The translations under genes were made by a program, and so were the position numbers. DNA of 64,000 bases from Rheum nobile. Its lineage: Eukaryota; Streptophyta; Magnoliopsida; Caryophyllales; Polygonaceae. The stretch lies in NCBI GenBank assembly GCA_027886185.1, contig WOAB01000606.1, positions 4,960,001 through 5,024,000 on the forward strand, written 5' to 3'. The notes under the pieces were generated by a model. That model did not search any database. It was not told where the DNA came from and was given only the letters and a program-made list of their open reading frames with translations. Of this stretch, positions 36,783-49,251 are shown one piece after another (positions within the stretch are counted from its first letter, which is position 1; each line of letters starts with the position of its first letter).

Positions 36783-38800
36783 TAGAAATCCTGGGATAAG
36801 TCGAAAACCCGAAAGGGCGGCTTAGGTAATAAGCAGATGGCTTGGACCAGCATTAGGCTGTGGTAAAAATTGGTCAAGAGTGATGTGAGATACATTGTGA
36901 GCCCATCTATTGAAAAATGAAATGAGTGGCTTGGTGAAAACCCGAAAGGGCGCCTTGGCAAAATGAGTGAAAAGAAGAAGAGTGATTAGTAGGATTCCTC
37001 ATTTTTCCTGACGAGGTGACATAAGAAGATGTGATATAAGGAGGATTTGGGTAGGTCACTCTGGGAGACATAAGAAGATAGATGGGAGACTAGGATTAGA
37101 TTTTTATTCACTCTATGGTGTTCGGGATAAGCTTGGGGGAAGTACTCTGCTTTTCTTTTAGCTTGGTTGTTTGGGGTGTTGTTTTGGTGTTGTGTTGTGC
37201 ATATTGTGTTGGTGCCTTGGAGTTTCATGTTAGGTGCGATTTTTAGAGGGGATGACTTTTCTATGCTTCCTGAGACCTTGGGGATTTGATTGAAGGAGTA
37301 GGTTTCTTTTAGCTTACTCGAGGACGAGCAAGGTTTAAGCATGGGGGAGTTTGATCAGCTCTACTTTGTAGTGCTTATCTAGGAATTGTTACCGGTGTTT
37401 AGGGTGCCATTTGTAGGGGTTTAGAGCACAACTGTGGAGTATGGAGTTAAAGTGAAGAAGTGTGGATATGGTGGTTTGGAGAAGCGTAAATGAAGATATC
37501 TAGAACACAAGGAGTCGACCACTTGAGGAGACCAAGGAAGACGAAGAAGAATCCACACGAAGGAGAAAAAAAGGTGAACCGCGAGCTTCCACGACCAAGG
37601 GCGAAGAAGGAAAGAGGCCGCGGCAAAGGCGAGACACGAAGCTAGAGAAATTCCATTTCCGTGACCGCAGATTACCTGCCGCGACCGCGGAAAATTCCAG
37701 TGTTGAACAAGTCGAGAGCAGAAGTCAATTTTCCGCGACCGCGGATTACCTGCCGCGACCGCGGAAAATTCCATCATCGAGCAGGTCGAGAGCTTCGATT
37801 TAATTTCCGCGACCGCGGATTTTTGATCCACGACCGCGGAATCACACGGCAGGCGGCTCGCGAAGATTTCCGAAACTTTCTTTCTTTTTACATTTTTCGA
37901 TTTTTATTCTTTTATATTTCGATACTTTAGTTTTATTTCCTTTTAGATGAGGTTTATGATCTTGGGCTTTAGGTTAAGTCTATTTAACCTAAATTCCATA
38001 GCCTCCATTCAATCATCTTGGTATCATCGACATTCAGCATCGTTGTTTCCATTCAGTTTTCCTTTGAAATTTATTTTGTTTCCAAGAACTATGAGGAGCT
38101 AAGCACCCTTTTGCTTAGTCCGACAATTGAAGCTTTTCGTATGATTTGATTGTGAGGTTACTTCTCTATTTCTTATTCCTTTGGATTATATCTTTTCTCT
38201 TGAGCATATTCTTATTGATTGTTATTGATTTGACTAGCTTAATCACCTAGTTGATATTAGTAATTGTCTATTGCTAGGGTTTGGATATTTCGAGTTGAGA
38301 TTCCTTATCTAGAGTAGCAACCATGATATTCTAGGACTAGTTGGACTAGATTATTATGAAAGAGAATTGATTATGTGCTAAATGTTGCGAAAGATCGGTG
38401 TTGTATGTATCCTGGTTTGATCCTATACTCTATGCTGCTATTGTTCTAAATCTTGATAGTTTCTCGTGCGTTCAATAGTAAGGGTTGCTAGGACTAGTTG
38501 GACTAGTGACTATTTAAGAATAGGGACAGGAATAGTCAAAGGAAAGGAATAGAGATAACCTAGGATCGATCATTCATATGAAAGGTGGATATTTGTTTGG
38601 CTAAGTGTTTCCCTTTAATTGAATACAAACTCTTTGCTTTGTTTACTTGTTCAACAATCAACAACCCCCCCCCCCCCCTTGTTACTTTGCATGCTAATCA
38701 ACATAAAGAGAAAACAACTCCTCCCTGTGGGATCGACCCTTGCTTACCCAGATTACTAGTTTAGGTTTGTTAGGATTTATTTTGACCAGGTAACACGACT
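36783..38800 (+). mobile_element. 3' end of a second gypsy element with its LTR
   Basis: From 36783 to about 37350 lies a non-coding 3' internal region with two copies of GAAAACCCGAAAGGGCG and the phrase GAGGACGAGCAAGGTTTAAG, followed by a purine tract (CATGGGGGAG). This is the usual run-up to the LTR of large plant gypsy elements. The LTR starts at about 37352 (TGATCAGCTCTACTT). Near its end it carries CTCCCTGTGGGATCGACCCT (about 38730), a phrase typical of Athila/Tat-type LTR ends. No coding region of this element is present. A run of 14 C lies at about 38667-38680. Confidence 0.65.
37650..37850 (+). repeat. CCGCGACCGCGG palindrome repeats inside the LTR
   Basis: The block TTCCGCGACCGCGGATTACC and TGCCGCGACCGCGGAAAATTCC occurs twice in full (about 37727-37772) and with one changed copy before it (about 37655-37700); a further degraded pair follows to 37850. 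Each CCGCG-ACC-GCGG core is nearly self-complementary, and the repeats are separated by GAGCAGGTCGAGAG-like spacers. The GC content contrasts sharply with the surrounding LTR. Confidence 0.7.
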
Positions 38801-38820
38801 AAAACCTGCTTGTCAGATGG

Positions 38821-38960
38821 TGAAGCCACGAACAGATCTGAAGCCGGTGACGAGAACTCCGGCAGCGAAGGGAAGACGGTGAAGCCACGAACAGATTTGA
38901 AGCCGGTGACGAGAACTCCGGCAGCGAAGGGAAGACGGTGAAGCCACGAACAGATCTGCA
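38821..38960 (+). repeat. 59 bp tandem repeat, about 2.4 copies
   Basis: Copies start at 38821, 38880 and 38939 with TGAAGCCACGAACAGAT and continue GAAGCCGGTGACGAGAACTC. The first two full copies differ at about one base. The repeat seems to lie in the leader of a reverse-oriented LTR element. Confidence 0.8.
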
Positions 38961-39263
38961 GGTGAGATCGAGATCTGGGCAGAATTAATCTTCTCTCGTC
39001 GGGCAAGGAGAAATCCTGGGCGTTGGTCCGACTTGTACAAATTCGTTCTCCTTGCTCAGGAATCTAAATGCGATGATTCCAACTCGAGGAGTTAGATCTA
39101 CGAGTCTAGTTTGCCTCCTCAAAATTTCAGACCAAAATATTGAGTGAGCAGAAGGTTATGGCAATTCTCCTGAAGTGTCGCAGATGGAGGTGTAGAGACG
39201 AACTGGTTTGGTGTGGTAGATTAGGGTTTCAGAGTGGCGACTAGGGTGGCTCGATCGACTGGC

Positions 39264-39650
39264 GCTCTGATACCAGTTTATACGAATCGAGGGGTCGACT
39301 AGTCTCGCGCACGGATCTAGATCGAGCAATTCACCGGGATCGCCAATGGGTTGTGTTTGGGATAGATTTGGGACAAGTAACAAGGGTGACATTGAAGGCT
39401 TAAGGGAGGAGATAATCTCAACTAAGGCTTAAGCTTTAATTTCAACGTAATTAGAAATGAAGTACAAGGTGACTACTTATAGCCAAAGAGCTCAGCCAAA
39501 ACCCTAATGGGCTTGGGCCTTATTCTAACTAATGGGTCGGCCCTCTTAAGCATAAGAGAAGCGCACACCCGAAAAAAAAAATGCATAAAAGAGAAACATA
39601 CCAAAACAAGCAATCGCTAATAATAAGGAAATATAGAATAAACTATTCTA
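39264..39650 (-). mobile_element. Remnant of a reverse-oriented LTR element (primer site and LTR)
   Basis: At 39264-39275 the minus strand reads TGGTATCAGAGC, the standard initiator-tRNA-Met primer binding site of plant LTR elements. The LTR would then occupy the DNA to the right (about 39277-39650) and the leader the DNA to the left, including the 59 bp repeat. No gag of this element is recognisable, and its LTR edges were not fixed. Confidence 0.5.
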
Positions 39651-39725
39651 AGTGCTACTCCAGGGAGGACGCCATGGTCTCGGTCGTCCCCGGCTCTTAG
39701 TGGACCCTCTGATGGCGGGACATGA

Positions 39726-42700
39726 CCGCATCACTCGCCTTTCACAGAGGCGATTACACGCGTCGAGATTCCGAAAAAGTTCTACGTCCCCAACATGTCC
39801 AACTACGATGGAACCAGAGACCCGGACGACCACGTTTCAATTTACAAGCAAAAATTAATGACTATTTCGATTTCTAGAGGGAACCGCGAAGCAGTCATGT
39901 GCAAAAGCTTTGGCACGACTCTCGCAAGACCCGCACTAACCTGGCTCATGCATTTACCACAGGGTTCCATCGCTTACTTTGCCGACCTAGTCAATTCATT
40001 CAAAAGTCAGTTCGCCAGCGGTCGTCGATTAGAAAAACAGTCAAGCGACTTGTGCAAGATCGTACAGAGATGCAGCGAGCCCCTGAGGGACTATCTTAAT
40101 AGGTACAACAAGGAAAAGGTTGCGATCCCGCACTGTGACGTCCCAACGTCGATCGAAGCATTTTGCCGAGGACTGGTCAGAGGTAGCGAACTCTACCGCG
40201 AGTTGACCAAGTACCCATGCCGAAGTTTCGAAGACGTACAATCCAAGACCATGGCACAAGTCAGACTCGAAGGAGACGAGGAACCCTCCAAGACAAACAA
40301 GAGTCCCGATCGAACTGACCGAAAGGCATCTTCGGACGGTCGGCGTGACCGGAGATATCAATCATACCCAAAAGGTCAAAACGACCACAGTCAGGTAAAC
40401 AATTTTTTCGACATGACCCAGGATTGGCGAAACAACCCCGCTCTTCCCCCGAAGCTTCACTCCTACAACTTCAACATATCCGTATCGGAGCTCGTAAAAA
40501 GCTTCGACAAGTATGGAAAGGAAGTGAGGTGGCCTCAGAAGAGCGACAAGCCAGACGCCAAGAAATACATGAACCGATGGTGCGAGTTTCACGGAGATCA
40601 TGGACACTCGACGGACGAATGCATAGCCTTTCGCAAAGAAGTCACGAGACTCCTCGCGCAAGGGTTACTACGCGACGTCATCTCAGATAAAGCCAAAGCG
40701 ACCCTCGATCGAAGGGACCAAGTAACATCTGACAAACCATCCTCTTCGATTCCTGCAAAAATTGTTAACACCATTTCAGGAGGGTCAAACGTATGTGGAA
40801 ACACGTACTCAGCCGCCAAAAGACATGCTTGAGAAAGCAGAGGCAACAAACCAGCCCAGGTAGAGACAAGACAGTTGCAAATCTTCGACGCTCCGACCAT
40901 CACCTTCGACGACTCGGAGGCTCAAGAGTTGGGCGACCACCACGATGGTTTGGTAATCTCACTCTCAATTAGCAATTGCCTTATCCGTCGCGTTCTAATT
41001 GACACATGTTGCTCTACCAACTTGTTGACACTGGACGCCTTAAAAGGGATGGGTTTAAGCGAGGATGACTTAACCAGAAACTCCACCCCATTAGTCGGAT
41101 TCAGTGGAGAAGTTAAGTACACCCATGGCGAAATCGTGTTAACAACGTATGCCGGTGGAGTCAACTAACAGGTAAAATTCTTAATACTCGACTGCCCATC
41201 CCCATACAATGCAATCCTTGGCAGACCCTGGATCCACGCCATGAAAGTTGTACCTTCCACTTACCACCAGACAATAAATTTTCCTACCAAGTGGGGGGTA
41301 CAGGAAATAAAAGGCGACCAGAGAGCCGCCAAGGAATGTTACGTCACTTCAATGAAAGGGGCAGTCGACAAATCATCCGCATATCAATCACAGTATGGCG
41401 AAGGGATCCCGCGATACGTCGAACCAGAAACGGAACAACTCGATGAGATCGCGTTGGATCCCTCAAAGCCAACACAAACAGTAAGGGTCGGATCAAATCT
41501 AAACGATTCGACTAGAGCAGGTTTAATTTCCTTTTTGCGATCCAACACTGACTGTTTTGCTTGGTCACACGAAGATATGGTGGGAATTTCCCCAGATATT
41601 ATTACTCACAAATTAAATGTAGATCCCACGTACCCTCCAATCAAGCAAAAAAGGAGGAAGTTCGCGCCTGAGCGCAACAAAGTCGTGGACGATGAAGTAA
41701 AAAACCTACTTGAGACAGGTAAAATAAGGGAGGTGAAATATCCCGACTGGTTAGCAAACGTCGTCGTGGTCCAAAAGAAGAACGGGAAGTGGAGAGTATG
41801 CATCGACTTTACAGATCTAAACAAAGCCTGTCCAAAGGACTCTTTTCCACTACCACACATGGACGCAATGGTTGACGCGACCGTTGGGCACGAAATGCTG
41901 ACATTCATGGACGCGTTTAGTGGATACAATCAAATCCTCATGGACCCCGATGATCAAGAGAAGACAACCTTCATAACAAGCCAAGGTACGTACTGCTACA
42001 AAGTAATGCCCTTCGGACTAAAAAATGTAGGGGCCACGTACCAGAGGTTGGTGAACAAGATGTTCAAAGAACAGATCGGCGACACCATGGAAGTATACAT
42101 CGATGACATGCTCGTCAAATCCAAAGCAGTGGGGGACCATATCGAACACCTTAAGGAAGCCTTCGAGGTACTTAAAAGGTACAACATGAAGTTAAACCCG
42201 ACCAAATGCTCTTTCGGAGTATCCTCAGGGAAATTCTTAGGCTACATGGTCACTCAAAGAGGGATCGAAGCTAGTCCCGACCAGATCAGGGCAGTCGTCA
42301 ACCTCAGGTCCTCCCGGTGCGTTAAGGACGTCCAAAAGCTGACAGGGCGGATAGCAGCATTGAATAGATTCATATCCAAGTCGTCGAATAAATGCAATCT
42401 CTTCTACGAGGCCCTGAAAAAGAACAAATCGTTTGACTGGATGGCTACACACGAGCAGACTTTCCAAGACCTAAAGGCATATTTAGCAAGTCCACTCCTA
42501 CTAGCCAAACCAAAAGACGACGAGCCATTACCACTTTATTTAGCCGTATCAGAATCAGCGGTCAGCGCAGTACTGACAAGGGAAAAAGACGGTAAACAAT
42601 CGCCGGTCTACTATGTGAGTCGCTCCTTACTACCCGCCGAAACCAGGTACACACCACTTGAAAAGCTGGTCTTAACATTAGTCATGGCCTCGAATAAACT

Positions 42701-44429
42701 ATGACCCTACTTCGAATCACATGCTATTATTGTGAGAACTAACCATCCCATGAAGACAGTCATGAGGAAACCAGAATTTACAAGACGAATGGCCAAATGG
42801 GCTATACATCTCAGCGGATTCGACATCGACTACGAGCCAAGGACGGCGATCAAATCTCAAGCTCTAGCCGACTTTGTGGCCGATTTCAGCCCAACACTGG
42901 AACAAGAAGCCACGAAAGAAGTCAACAGGGGCACGTGGCAACTCCATACAGATGGAGCGTCAAACGTAAGGGGAGTCGGCTTAGGCGTCGTGCTAAAATC
43001 GCCACAGGGGGATCATATAGCTCAAGCTGTGAGATGTGAATGGGACGCGACCAACAATGAAGCAGAATACGAAGCCCTCATGCTCGGATTAACGCTCGTA
43101 CACGACCTCGCGATCCTGGACCTAGAAGTAACATGCGACTCCCTCTTAATCGTCAACCAAGTGCAAGGTTCGTACGCCGCCAAAGATGATAGAATGATGG
43201 CATACCTTGATGTCGTCAAAAAGCTGGCAAGCAAATTCCAAAAAATCACTATACGACAAGTCCCATGCGACCTCAACACACAAGCCGACGCTCTAGCGAA
43301 CCTTGGCTCCACCTTGCATCCTAACGACTTATCTACCATTCCGCTGGCACATGTCACCACACCAGCCGTCCCCAAAATCCTCAAAACACCTAGTCCCGAC
43401 AACATCCAAACAGCGGACGAACTACCCCTAGAAGAAGTCGTCTCAGCAGAGGCAGGCAACCATACAGAAGAAGACTTGGTAGGCGACCAAAACGATTGGA
43501 CCACCCCCTACATCAAGTGGCTCAGAGATGGAACTCTCCCAACAGACAAAGCAGAAGCTAAAAGACTCAAGGTACAAGCCGTAACCTTTGATTTTAAAGA
43601 TAACGTACTGTTCAAACGATCTGTCACAGGTTTATACCTACACTGTCTCGAAACATCCGAAGTACGACGCGTCTTGCAATCCTTGCACGACGGAGAATGT
43701 GGGAACCACACTGGAGGACGAAGCCTATCCGGTAAAGCTCTCAAGACATGCTACTACTGGCCCACAATGAACAAAGACGCGACAAAATACGTCCGAAGAT
43801 GCGACGCCTGCCAACGGCATGCGCCCGTCATACGCCAACCATCAGAAGTGCTGCATCTGACCCTGGCCCCATGGCGCTTCATGCGATGGGGGATGGACAT
43901 TGTCGGGAAATTACCACCAGCGTCGGGACAACGCATCTACTTTTTAGCCATGACCGACTATTTCTCTAAATGGATAGAGGCCGAAGCATATCGAGAGGTA
44001 AAAGAAAAACATGTCATCTCATTCATAAAACGTAATATCCTATGCAGATTTGGCGTCCCTTCAGAGATCGTATGCGACAATGGCTCACAATTCATCGGTA
44101 GTCAAACTCGATCCTTTTGTAAACAATGGAACATTGCGCTAGTTACATCCACACCAAGATACCCACAATCCAATGGCCAAGCAGAATCCAGCAACAAGAT
44201 CATTATCAACAATCTCAAAAAACGCCTCACAGGGGCAAAAGGCAAATGGGCCGACGAGCTCCCCTTGATACTATGGTCAGACAGGACAACACCTAAAAAT
44301 GCAACGGGGCAAAGCCCTTTTTCGCTAGTCTACGGAAGTGAAGCAGTCATCCCTACCGAACTGCTCGTCCCAACTGCCAGGTACGAACTCCAGACCCCAG
44401 AACAAAACGATGTCGAGTTAGCTCACAAC
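39726..44429 (+). pseudogene. Tat-type gag-pol, first part, with three premature stops
   Basis: A single reading frame runs through the whole stretch with stops at about 40830 (TGA), 41166 (TAA) and 42702 (TGA) and no frameshift. Gag: SPFTEAITRVEIPKKFYVPN, LVNSFKSQF, and the zinc-finger-like WCEFHGDHGHSTDEC. Protease: VLIDTCCSTNLL, where the usual D-T-G-S reads D-T-C-C. RT: DWLANVVVVQKKNGKWRVC, MPFGLKN and YIDDM (near 42096). First RNase H: LPLYLAVSESAVSAVL, VYYVSRSL. Second RNase H: WQLHTDGASNVRGVGLGVVL, NNEAEYEAL, CDSLLIV. Integrase: CDACQRH, MDIVG, CDNGSQF and SNGQAESSN, giving all three catalytic acids. The frame is cut at LDT by the hAT target site and resumes after it. Coding potential is well preserved, but the stops and the protease change should prevent activity. 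Confidence 0.9.
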
Positions 44430-44437
44430 CTCGACAC
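44430..44437 (+). repeat. Left 8 bp target site duplication of the hAT element
   Basis: CTCGACAC stands directly before the left TIR and again directly after the right TIR at 48133-48140. Eight base pairs is the duplication length typical of hAT transposons, and the copies are identical. Confidence 0.95.
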
Positions 44438-47400
44438 TAGGGCTGGGAACTTTCGGGTATATAAAAAAAAAAAGCAGCCTACCCGCAGGGTAATTTTTTT
44501 TTTTGATCGGGTTCGGTTCTTGAATTTTTTCCTTAAACCCGAATCGAAATTATTTCGGTTCCTATAGTCGGTTTCTCGGTTATTTTAAGTAATAGAAAAT
44601 ATCCAAAATAACATCCAAGTTCAAGATTACAACATTGTTTCATGAATAACTTGTTCATGACTTTGTCTAAATACCACACAGACATTAAAACATCATGTCA
44701 TCAATTCATCAAGTATAACAATCCAGATTCAAAATGACTACAGCAAGTCAGCAAGACAGCAATAATCCAACAACTTGAAGTCACCAAGACATCAACAACT
44801 TCAGGTCTTCATCTGCAACAAGTGAACCAACATATTGAATATTCATGACAACAACAAGCCAACAAGTGAACCAACAGATTTAACAGCTTCATTACTCAAT
44901 GTATTGTTTTGCCTTGCTGTCAGCAAGACAGCAACAATCCATGATGTCTTGACTCAATTGTAATTCAACATTTCAACCATTCATCTAGCTCAATTCATTA
45001 AACTAAATTAACTAATAGCTAATAAAGTAAATAAACCAATAGACACATACCTGAGCCTTTATTAGACTTTATTTGTTCCTTTGTGAAGCCCTTGTTGCCT
45101 TTTCAGTTCCACTTGCATTCTTTGAGACCTTCTTTTTCTTTGTTGGTGGAGGAGCTGAAATCTTGGATGCATCTGAAGTTGCAGAAACTCTTCTAGAATT
45201 CACAGCCCTAGGATTTTGGTCACTGTCCTCATTGTCTTCAGCTATAGTGTTATTGATATTGTTTATAGCTTCTTGTCTGACTTCTTCTTGCCTCTCTACA
45301 AATCACAATTCACAAGTTCAGAAGAATTATTAAATAATTATAAGTTAAAACTTAAAACAATAAATGAATAAAACAGTATAACAAATAATGCTGTCACCTT
45401 TTTCAACTTCCTCATAAAATTCCATTTCTTCAATGGTTGGGATATATTCCAATCCAATAATGTTGTCACTCTTCAACCAATTCTGGAAACAAATCAAGGC
45501 CTCAACAATTTTAGGTGTCATTGAACTTCTGTAAGGATCAATTACCCTCTTATCAGTGCTAAAACTTGATTCACTAGCCACTGTGGACACCTGAATTGCC
45601 AACACATCTCTAGTAATAGCTTGCAGCAATGGATACTTGCTCCCATTATCCCTCCACCAGTGTGTTATCTTGAATTTAGCTCCAGCTTTAGGCTTCTCAA
45701 TAGGATCAAACAAATACCTATCTACTTCATGACCTACAACCAAGTCTTCACCTTCTTCAAGTTGTTTGTCCCAATCCTCTAACATAACCTTCTTCTTTCC
45801 AATACACACCACCTTTTCCTTTGCATTCCTTCTTCCCTTACTACTTATTTCATTCCCAACTGAAGTCTCTGAATTTCTAGACTTTTGTGAACTCCCACCA
45901 CCCATAGAATTCCCATACTGGTCACAAAGCCTAATCAATAAATCTTTCAAGTTGTCTGCCCTTTTCTTAACCTCAGCCTTCTCCATGTTTAACATCCTTT
46001 CAGCTTGTCTCTCCAAGTACTTGAGCTTGTATCTTGGATCAAGAACTAGAGCTACCAGGAAGAGTGGATTGATGTCATCCAGAGTGCTAAAATACTTGTT
46101 GAATTTTGTTATCATCTTTTTTGACATGTCATACAAGATGTGATCAACTGCACTACTGTTTTCATCTGGTGGGTTGATAGACAAGTCATCTAGCCCAGCT
46201 TTGATGCTCACTATGTCATGGAATGCAGAATGTGCAGTTAGCTCAAGTGAAGCACTCAAATTCACTGTGACTTGGAAGAAAACCCTAAGAAAATTGACAA
46301 AACACTCTGCCTTTTCCCAATCTACATCCTTAGGTGGCCCAACTCTCTTTTTTCCTGGCCTCTGAGCTTGAGTTTCCTCTTCTTCATCATCTAACTCCTC
46401 TTCCTCATTTAAATAGCTTCTGTAATTCAATGGATCATCATCTGCCATCCTCTGAAAAGCCTTCTTCAATTCTATAGCAGTGTCCAACATCATGTAGCTT
46501 GAATTCCATCTTGTTGGGACATCAAGAATGCAAACCTTCTTGCATTCAATCTTGTCCTTCTCCACACACTTCTTAAATGCCTCTGTCCTAGCAGCATAAC
46601 TCCTAACAAACCTAATGGCATTTCTTATTGCAGCAACTGAGCTTTCCATCTCTCTCAAACCAGACTTCACAATTAAATTGATGACATGAGGAAGACATCT
46701 CACATGCATAAAATCTTCTCCACATAAGGGCCTCCTATCCCAACCTAACATCCTCCTCCTAACATAATCAATAGCATGCTTATTTGGAGAAGCATTGTCC
46801 ACTGAAATAGTTAGCACCCTCTCAATTCCCCACTCAATTAATGCATCCTCAAGGATTTTCCCAATTATATTCCCACTATGGTTTGGAATAACACAAAACT
46901 TAAGGATTCTTTTGTGCATTGTCCAACTAAAATCAATAAAATGTGCAGTGATCACCATGTAGTTAATGTTTTGACAGCTTGTCCAAGTATCAGTTGTTAG
47001 ACAAACTGATAATGGCTGCAATTCCTTCTTCAACTCTAGCTTCTTTTCCTCATACATCCTTAGAAAATTCTTAACAATTGTCTTCCTACAAGGCAAGACT
47101 AACCTAGGAACAGCAACTTCACATAAATGCTTGAATCCAGACATCTCTATAGCACTAAATGGCAATTCATCAATCACAATCATCCTAGTTGCAACATCTA
47201 TACAAGCTTCTTGTGACCATACCCTAGTAGTTAAATTCTTAAAACCTTCAACCAATTCAGAACTCAAATGACCTTGTTTCCCATCCTCCAAAGACACACA
47301 ACCTAAGCTACCAAGATAAGCCTTGCAATGAATTTCAATATGCTTCTTAAGAGATGAAGTACCATTACCTCTAGAATCACAAGCAAGGACTGTCTTGCAG

Positions 47401-48132
47401 TGTAGACACTCAGCTTTCTTTGTTAACCCGACTTGCTTGTTGACTCCATCGACCTCAACAATTATTGGCTCATCAAATTTGTTGAAATGCTCCCAGACCT
47501 TCGAGCGCAACTGAACAACCTTCCTCTCCCTCTTTCTCTTCGAAGGTCGAGTTGGAATAATCGACTTCGCCTTCGCCTTCGAAGCTTTGATTGCAACAGC
47601 AGCGGCAGTAGTGGTTTGTTGACTTTGTTCCTCGCTATCACTTGAACTAGTCGGATCTGAACCAGAGAGCTCTTCGAGTCGAATTGGTGTGTTTGACGCT
47701 TCTGCCATTTCAACGAAATCGATTAGGGGCTTTCAAATTGGGGCTTTGAATTTAGGGATTTCAACGAATAAGGTCTCGAATTAGGGCTGGGTTGAACAAT
47801 TGAATCAATTGATGAACAATTGGGAAGAATTTGGAAGAGATTGAGAGGGATTGAGAGGGGTTGAGAGGATTTAGGTTTAGGGCTCGAGAGAGTGGTGGTG
47901 AAGAATTAGGAAAATGGTGAAAAAAATTACAAGAGGTATATATATATTTATTATTTTTTTATTTAAGAATTCGGTAAATCGGTTCCAGGTGAAAACGAAA
48001 TAACAAGAACCGTACCCGAACCATATTTTGCACTAAGAACCGAACCGCAGCCAAATTGCATCATTTGTTACTCATAACCGAACCGAATTGAGCGGTTCGG
48101 GTCGGTTCTTCGGGTATAAAGTCCCAGCCCTA
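44438..48132 (-). mobile_element. Apparently complete autonomous hAT transposon (3695 bp)
   Basis: The left end reads TAGGGCTGGGAACTTTCGGG; the right end, on the minus strand, reads TAGGGCTGGGACTTTATACC. They share an inverted repeat of about 12-16 bp with a one-base indel. Both ends have GGGTTCGG/CGGTTC-type subterminal words (GGTTCGGTTC, CGGGTCGGTTC). A perfect 8 bp target duplication flanks it. It carries one two-exon transposase gene without stops on the minus strand. The insertion splits the integrase coding region of the Tat element; removing the element plus one target copy restores a continuous reading frame across the site. Confidence 0.95.
45069..47708 (-). CDS. hAT transposase, BED zinc finger type, two exons
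   Basis: The enzyme binds the element ends and catalyses cut-and-paste transposition in the nucleus. Exon 1 is 47708-45398 and exon 2 is 45295-45069; the 102 bp intron has donor GTGACAG and acceptor TTTGTAG. The joined frame has 845 codons. Without splicing the frame would end at 45345 with an unrelated hydrophobic tail, so splicing is the better model. Visible parts: Ser/Gln/Thr-rich start, basic PSKRKRERK (about 55-63), BED finger (C101, C104, H123, H127), the hAT core with LTTDTWTSCQNINY and TISVDNASPNKHAIDYV, DVPTRWNSSYMMLDTAIEL, LDPRYKLKYL, and the C-terminal dimerisation block (YPLLQAITRDVLAIQVSTVA, SESSFSTDKRVIDPYRSSM, ALICFQNWL). Exon 2 adds a charged tail with PPPTKKKKVSK, a likely second nuclear signal. 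No stop or frameshift is seen. The nearest relatives are plant RICESLEEPER/DAYSLEEPER-like transposases. Confidence 0.9.
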
Positions 48133-48140
48133 CTCGACAC
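48133..48140 (+). repeat. Right 8 bp target site duplication of the hAT element
   Basis: CTCGACAC is identical to the left copy at 44430-44437. It also restarts the interrupted integrase frame (LDTINETREKARIRM). Confidence 0.95.
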
Positions 48141-48435
48141 CATTAACGAGACCAGGGAAAAAGCGAGGATCAGAATGGTCCGATACCAACAGCAAGTCGC
48201 CCACAGTTACAACAAGAATGTCTGAGTCAGAGTCTTCAAACTAGGGGACTGGGTCCTAAGGAAAACTTTCCAAAATACTAGAGACCCAATCGACGGAAAG
48301 CTAGCACCCCAATGGGAAGGGCCTTACCTCATCAAGGAGATCGTCAGACAAGGAGCTTACCGACTAGAAACAAAGGACGGACAACCAATCCCAAGAAGCT
48401 GGAACACGATCCATTTAAAGTTGTATCATTTCTAA
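48134..48435 (+). pseudogene. Tat-type integrase C-terminus, beyond the hAT insertion
   Basis: The frame continues after the target duplication with ETREKARIRMVRYQQQVAHS, then the integrase C-terminal fold (VFKLGDWVLRK; PQWEGPYLIKEIV; AYRLET; IPRSWNTIHLKLYH) and a stop at 48433-48435. One in-frame TGA at about 48222 stands where relatives have arginine. Together with 39726-44429 it forms the whole pol end. Confidence 0.85.
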
Positions 48436-49251
48436 ACTCTCTTCCACACTTTTGAACATCTATTCCATCGCGTTTATTTGGATCCCGATCACTGACTTAA
48501 GCATCGGAGGGCCATTGGGCAACACCCCAAACTTCTCTTATATATACTTTCCAAATGAAAATCTGAACAGGAACGAGAGGCCTCCAAGACGAAACAATAG
48601 ACATACAAGCTGGATCCAGTCACACAAAAGCGCTTACACTACACTTACATGATCGATCGGAACACGAGGAGATGAACAACAAAGGTACGTCGGCACACCG
48701 CCTGCCTTATACAATACATAAGGTCGTAACACCTTATTTTATCCACGCAATAAAAACATATTGCTTTCCTCCTCGGCATAACAATAAGTCATGACTAAAC
48801 ATAAACGTATACATTTGCAGGCCTCCCTTCTTTTACACGACGCGGAGAGCCCTACTCGACGGAGCACACGGGTAAATCCGACACAGATCAAAGGCGTCAC
48901 GACCACCTTCATTAGAAAGGGTCCAACAAAATGCATAGACACAAAAGCAAGGACGACCCTTTGTAAAGCATGCCACGACAATGAAACAAAGTCTAAACTT
49001 CTGCTATGTCTACACTAGACAAGTCGACGGCCTCGGTGCACAAAACAACAAAGTCTACCCATAAAACAGAACACACAGAGACGAACGCGAAACAAACACA
49101 AGGTACTTTGAAAACAACTAAAACGTTTTACAAAACACGCGACCCGCGATGATAGACGGGTCGCCAAAACATTGTCCATCCCATCTCTACAATGGGGCAC
49201 AACATACACAAAATAACAAAGGGAAACGATGTCTTTCGTCTAAAACAAAGA
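48436..49251. other. Spacer between pol and the antisense ORF of the Tat element
   Basis: Non-coding 3' region of the Tat element. Short open frames on both strands show no domain. Confidence 0.5.

Noticed and set aside
41606..43504. Minus-strand ORFs across the Tat pol gene
   Set aside because: They mirror a well-conserved plus-strand RT/RNase H frame and carry no domains of their own, unlike the antisense ORF at 49252-51108.
45073..45333. Plus-strand 86-codon hydrophobic ORF in the hAT
   Set aside because: It is the reverse complement of the second exon of the transposase, whose codons and splice junction fit the family much better.
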